Below, piece by piece: positions 62,727 to 64,000 of a stretch of DNA of 64,000 nt. The notes below the pieces were generated by a model, which saw only the letters and a list, made by a program, of their open reading frames with translations, made no database searches and was not told the origin of the DNA. The first letter of the stretch is position 1. The number at the start of each line of letters is the position of its first letter. The translations under genes were made by a program, and so were the position numbers. This stretch comes from Providencia vermicola (GTDB lineage: Bacteria; Pseudomonadota; Gammaproteobacteria; Enterobacterales; Enterobacteriaceae): the NCBI RefSeq assembly GCF_020381325.1, contig NZ_JAGSPI010000012.1:47872-111871 (forward strand). Reading direction: 5' to 3'.

Positions 62727-62776
62727 TGGTGGGGGTAATCGACAACCGAAACCCGCCAGGCAAGGCGGGTTTTTTG
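62727..62776 (+). promoter_or_regulatory. attenuator terminator and antiterminator segments
   Basis: ACCCGCC / GGCGGGT plus TTTTTT (62751-62776) is a strong terminator upstream of the kinase-like gene. GTGGTGGGGGT (about 62725-62735) can pair back with the ACCATCAC codons, or forward as GGTGGG with the terminator's CCCGCC arm. GGTTGTCG (62687-62694) is complementary to CGACAACC (62740-62747). Confidence 0.65.
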
Positions 62777-62812
62777 TTCCTTGTCTGGTCAATTATCAGC
62801 AAGGAAATATAT

Positions 62813-63328
62813 ATGAATTTAACTGGATCACCACAACTCTCTGATAACAAAGCTCGTTTGCATTTTCTCTGTGGGAAAATTGCGTCCGGGAAGTCAACGC
62901 TTGCCAAACAGTTAGCTAAGCAGCCTCGGACGGTTTTATTGAGTGAAGATGAATGGCTTTCGACGTTGTACCCTAATGAAATCACTGAGCTTGCCCACTA
63001 TATTGCCAAAAGTACGTTGGTGAAAAAAGTGTTGGAAAAACATATCAAACAATTGATGGATGCTGGTAATACGGTAGTGATGGACTTCCCCGCGAATACG
63101 CCGAATCAGCGACAATGGTTAAAGTCACTCGCCCAATTATCGGATGTGCCGTATGTTTTTCACGTTTTACAGGTTGACAGTGATGAGTGCAAAGCACGCC
63201 TTGCAGCGCGTAATTTAACAGGTGAAAACCCTTTTCACACCTCAGACACACAGTTTGATTTAATCACCGCACATTTTTCTTACCCTGCGCCAGATGAACT
63301 ATTAAATTGTCAGTTTTATCCTAAATAG
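62813..63328 (+). CDS. P-loop kinase-like AAA protein
   Basis: Cytoplasmic protein of 171 residues from the ATG at 62813 with AAGGAA 7 nt upstream; the frame open to 62726 crosses the attenuator. Walker A GKIASGKST lies near residue 21. LLSEDEWLSTLYP near 44 and VVMDFPANT near 87 fit a small-molecule kinase or zeta-toxin-like fold. The substrate is unknown. Its attenuation-type leader is odd for such a gene and may be a clue or a relic. Confidence 0.8.
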   Translation: MNLTGSPQLSDNKARLHFLCGKIASGKSTLAKQLAKQPRTVLLSEDEWLSTLYPNEITELAHYIAKSTLVKKVLEKHIKQLMDAGNTVVMDFPANTPNQRQWLKSLAQLSDVPYVFHVLQVDSDECKARLAARNLTGENPFHTSDTQFDLITAHFSYPAPDELLNCQFYPK

Positions 63329-63331
63329 GGG

Positions 63332-63374
63332 ATATTTTCAGCGGTCTAACTTGTTCGTAGACTGCTGAAAATAT
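63332..63374. terminator. bidirectional terminator
   Basis: ATATTTTCAGCGGTCTA pairs with TAGACTGCTGAAAATAT with one mismatch around a 9-nt loop. It lies between the convergent kinase-like and flavin reductase-family genes. Confidence 0.8.
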
Positions 63375-63377
63375 TGA

Positions 63378-63998
63378 TTATTTTGGACGGTACATCTTGA
63401 CATTTTGTTGTTGTTCAATCCAATAGTAATCAGCGGGGCCGCCCGCACGCAGCAATGGTTTTTGCACTGCACAATCGTACAGTCCATCAGTTAGGGTGGA
63501 TTCATCAATATGCACCATGACAACCTCTCCCATGACCATCCACGTATCCAGTAATTGGCCATCAGCGCGTTTAAGTTGCTGATACTGAGTGACCACACAT
63601 TCCATCGAAACGGGAGTTTGTGCTATGCGTGGTGGCGAAATCAATGTTGAAGGTAGGGTAGAAAGTTGTGTTAAAGCAAACTCACTTTCTCCTCGCTCAA
63701 GGGCGGCACTGCTCATATTAACCTGCTCGCCAAGGCTTAGTGTCGCAAGGTTATAGACAAATTCCCCTGTCTCGATGGCATTGGTGACAGAGTCTTTTTT
63801 ACCCACGCTGGAAAAGGCCAAAATGGGGGGTGAATAGTTAAAAATATTGAAAAAACTATAAGGAGCAAGGTTGGTTCGGCCTTGGCTATCACAGGTTGAG
63901 ATCCAACCAATAGGGCGTGGGCCGATTAAAGATGGAATAGGGTCATGGGGAAGTCCATGCCCTTTAGTTGGTTGATAACTATAGAATTTGGTTGTCAT
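63378..63998 (-). CDS. flavin reductase-family FMN-binding protein
   Basis: Protein of 206 residues of the FMN-binding split-barrel family, with LIGPRPIGWISTCDSQGRTN (about 24-43), NLAPYSFFNIFNYSPPILAF and FVYNLATLSLGEQVNMSSA. It is a different subgroup from the StyB-like reductase at 43242. The ATG lies 2 nt from the window end, so its ribosome binding site and possible upstream partners are unseen and the start is not certain. Reaction partner unknown. Confidence 0.78.
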   Translation of the reverse strand: MTTKFYSYQPTKGHGLPHDPIPSLIGPRPIGWISTCDSQGRTNLAPYSFFNIFNYSPPILAFSSVGKKDSVTNAIETGEFVYNLATLSLGEQVNMSSAALERGESEFALTQLSTLPSTLISPPRIAQTPVSMECVVTQYQQLKRADGQLLDTWMVMGEVVMVHIDESTLTDGLYDCAVQKPLLRAGGPADYYWIEQQQNVKMYRPK

Positions 63999-64000
63999 TG

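Overview
This window looks like the chromosome of an enteric gammaproteobacterium of the Morganellaceae, most likely Providencia. The grounds are AT-rich DNA, ERIC-type intergenic repeats, enterobacterial gntK-gntU, bax, dcuC and arnT homologues, and a peptidoglycan O-acetylation cluster (O-acetylation is documented in Providencia). The genus is an inference; no rRNA or tRNA gene is present. I see no prophage, insertion sequence or CRISPR array.

Layout. 0-2.4 kb: two ERIC-like repeats, then a gluconate operon (gntK-gntU) behind a CRP-like site and two GntR operators. 2.4-15.5 kb: a type I secretion locus resembling Salmonella SPI-4 (siiABCDEF). It has a proton-channel pair, a TolC-like channel, an HlyD-like adaptor, an extra unassigned membrane protein and an ABC exporter in one minus-strand operon. 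A divergent 2209-residue Ig-repeat adhesin carries an 11-G tract in its coding sequence. 15.7-22 kb: an AraC-type regulator, the patA-patB-ape1-like operon and bax. 22.5-26.4 kb: a translationally coupled trio (DUF4056 lipoprotein, BamA/TamA-like barrel, second outer-membrane protein) and a 60-residue ORF. 26.7-35.4 kb: DUF4026/DUF2314 protein, recX, dcuC, a serine/threonine-type permease, an O-acetylhomoserine sulfhydrylase and a stand-alone arnT behind a PhoP box. 35.5-40.9 kb: soxR divergent from a mexGHI-like efflux operon, with a SoxR box inside a 19-bp promoter spacer and a 57-residue ORF at the operon end.

41.2-60.6 kb is the most interesting region: a catabolic island in at least two transcription units. 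Unit 1 has an SDR, a StyA/IifC-type flavin monooxygenase, a flavin reductase, an isatin-hydrolase-like cyclase, an FAD oxidoreductase and an outer-membrane channel. Unit 2 has IorA/IorB-like 2-oxoacid oxidoreductase, a thioesterase, a salicylyl/anthraniloyl-CoA monooxygenase-OYE fusion, a gentisate-type dioxygenase, an FAH-family hydrolase, a nitrilase-superfamily enzyme, maleate isomerase and a MarR regulator. An AraC/XylS regulator sits between them. The set makes chemical sense as a route from indole through isatin, isatinate, anthraniloyl-CoA, 5-hydroxyanthranilate, maleamylpyruvate, maleamate and maleate to fumarate plus pyruvate and ammonia. This is inferred from gene content and needs testing. 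The second half looks richer in G+C than its surroundings, suggesting acquisition.

60.8-64 kb: a CPA1 Na+/H+ antiporter, a terminator-linked repeat also found at 26 kb, an Ile/Thr leader peptide with an attenuator-like structure ahead of a P-loop kinase-like gene, and a flavin reductase-family protein that reaches the window end.
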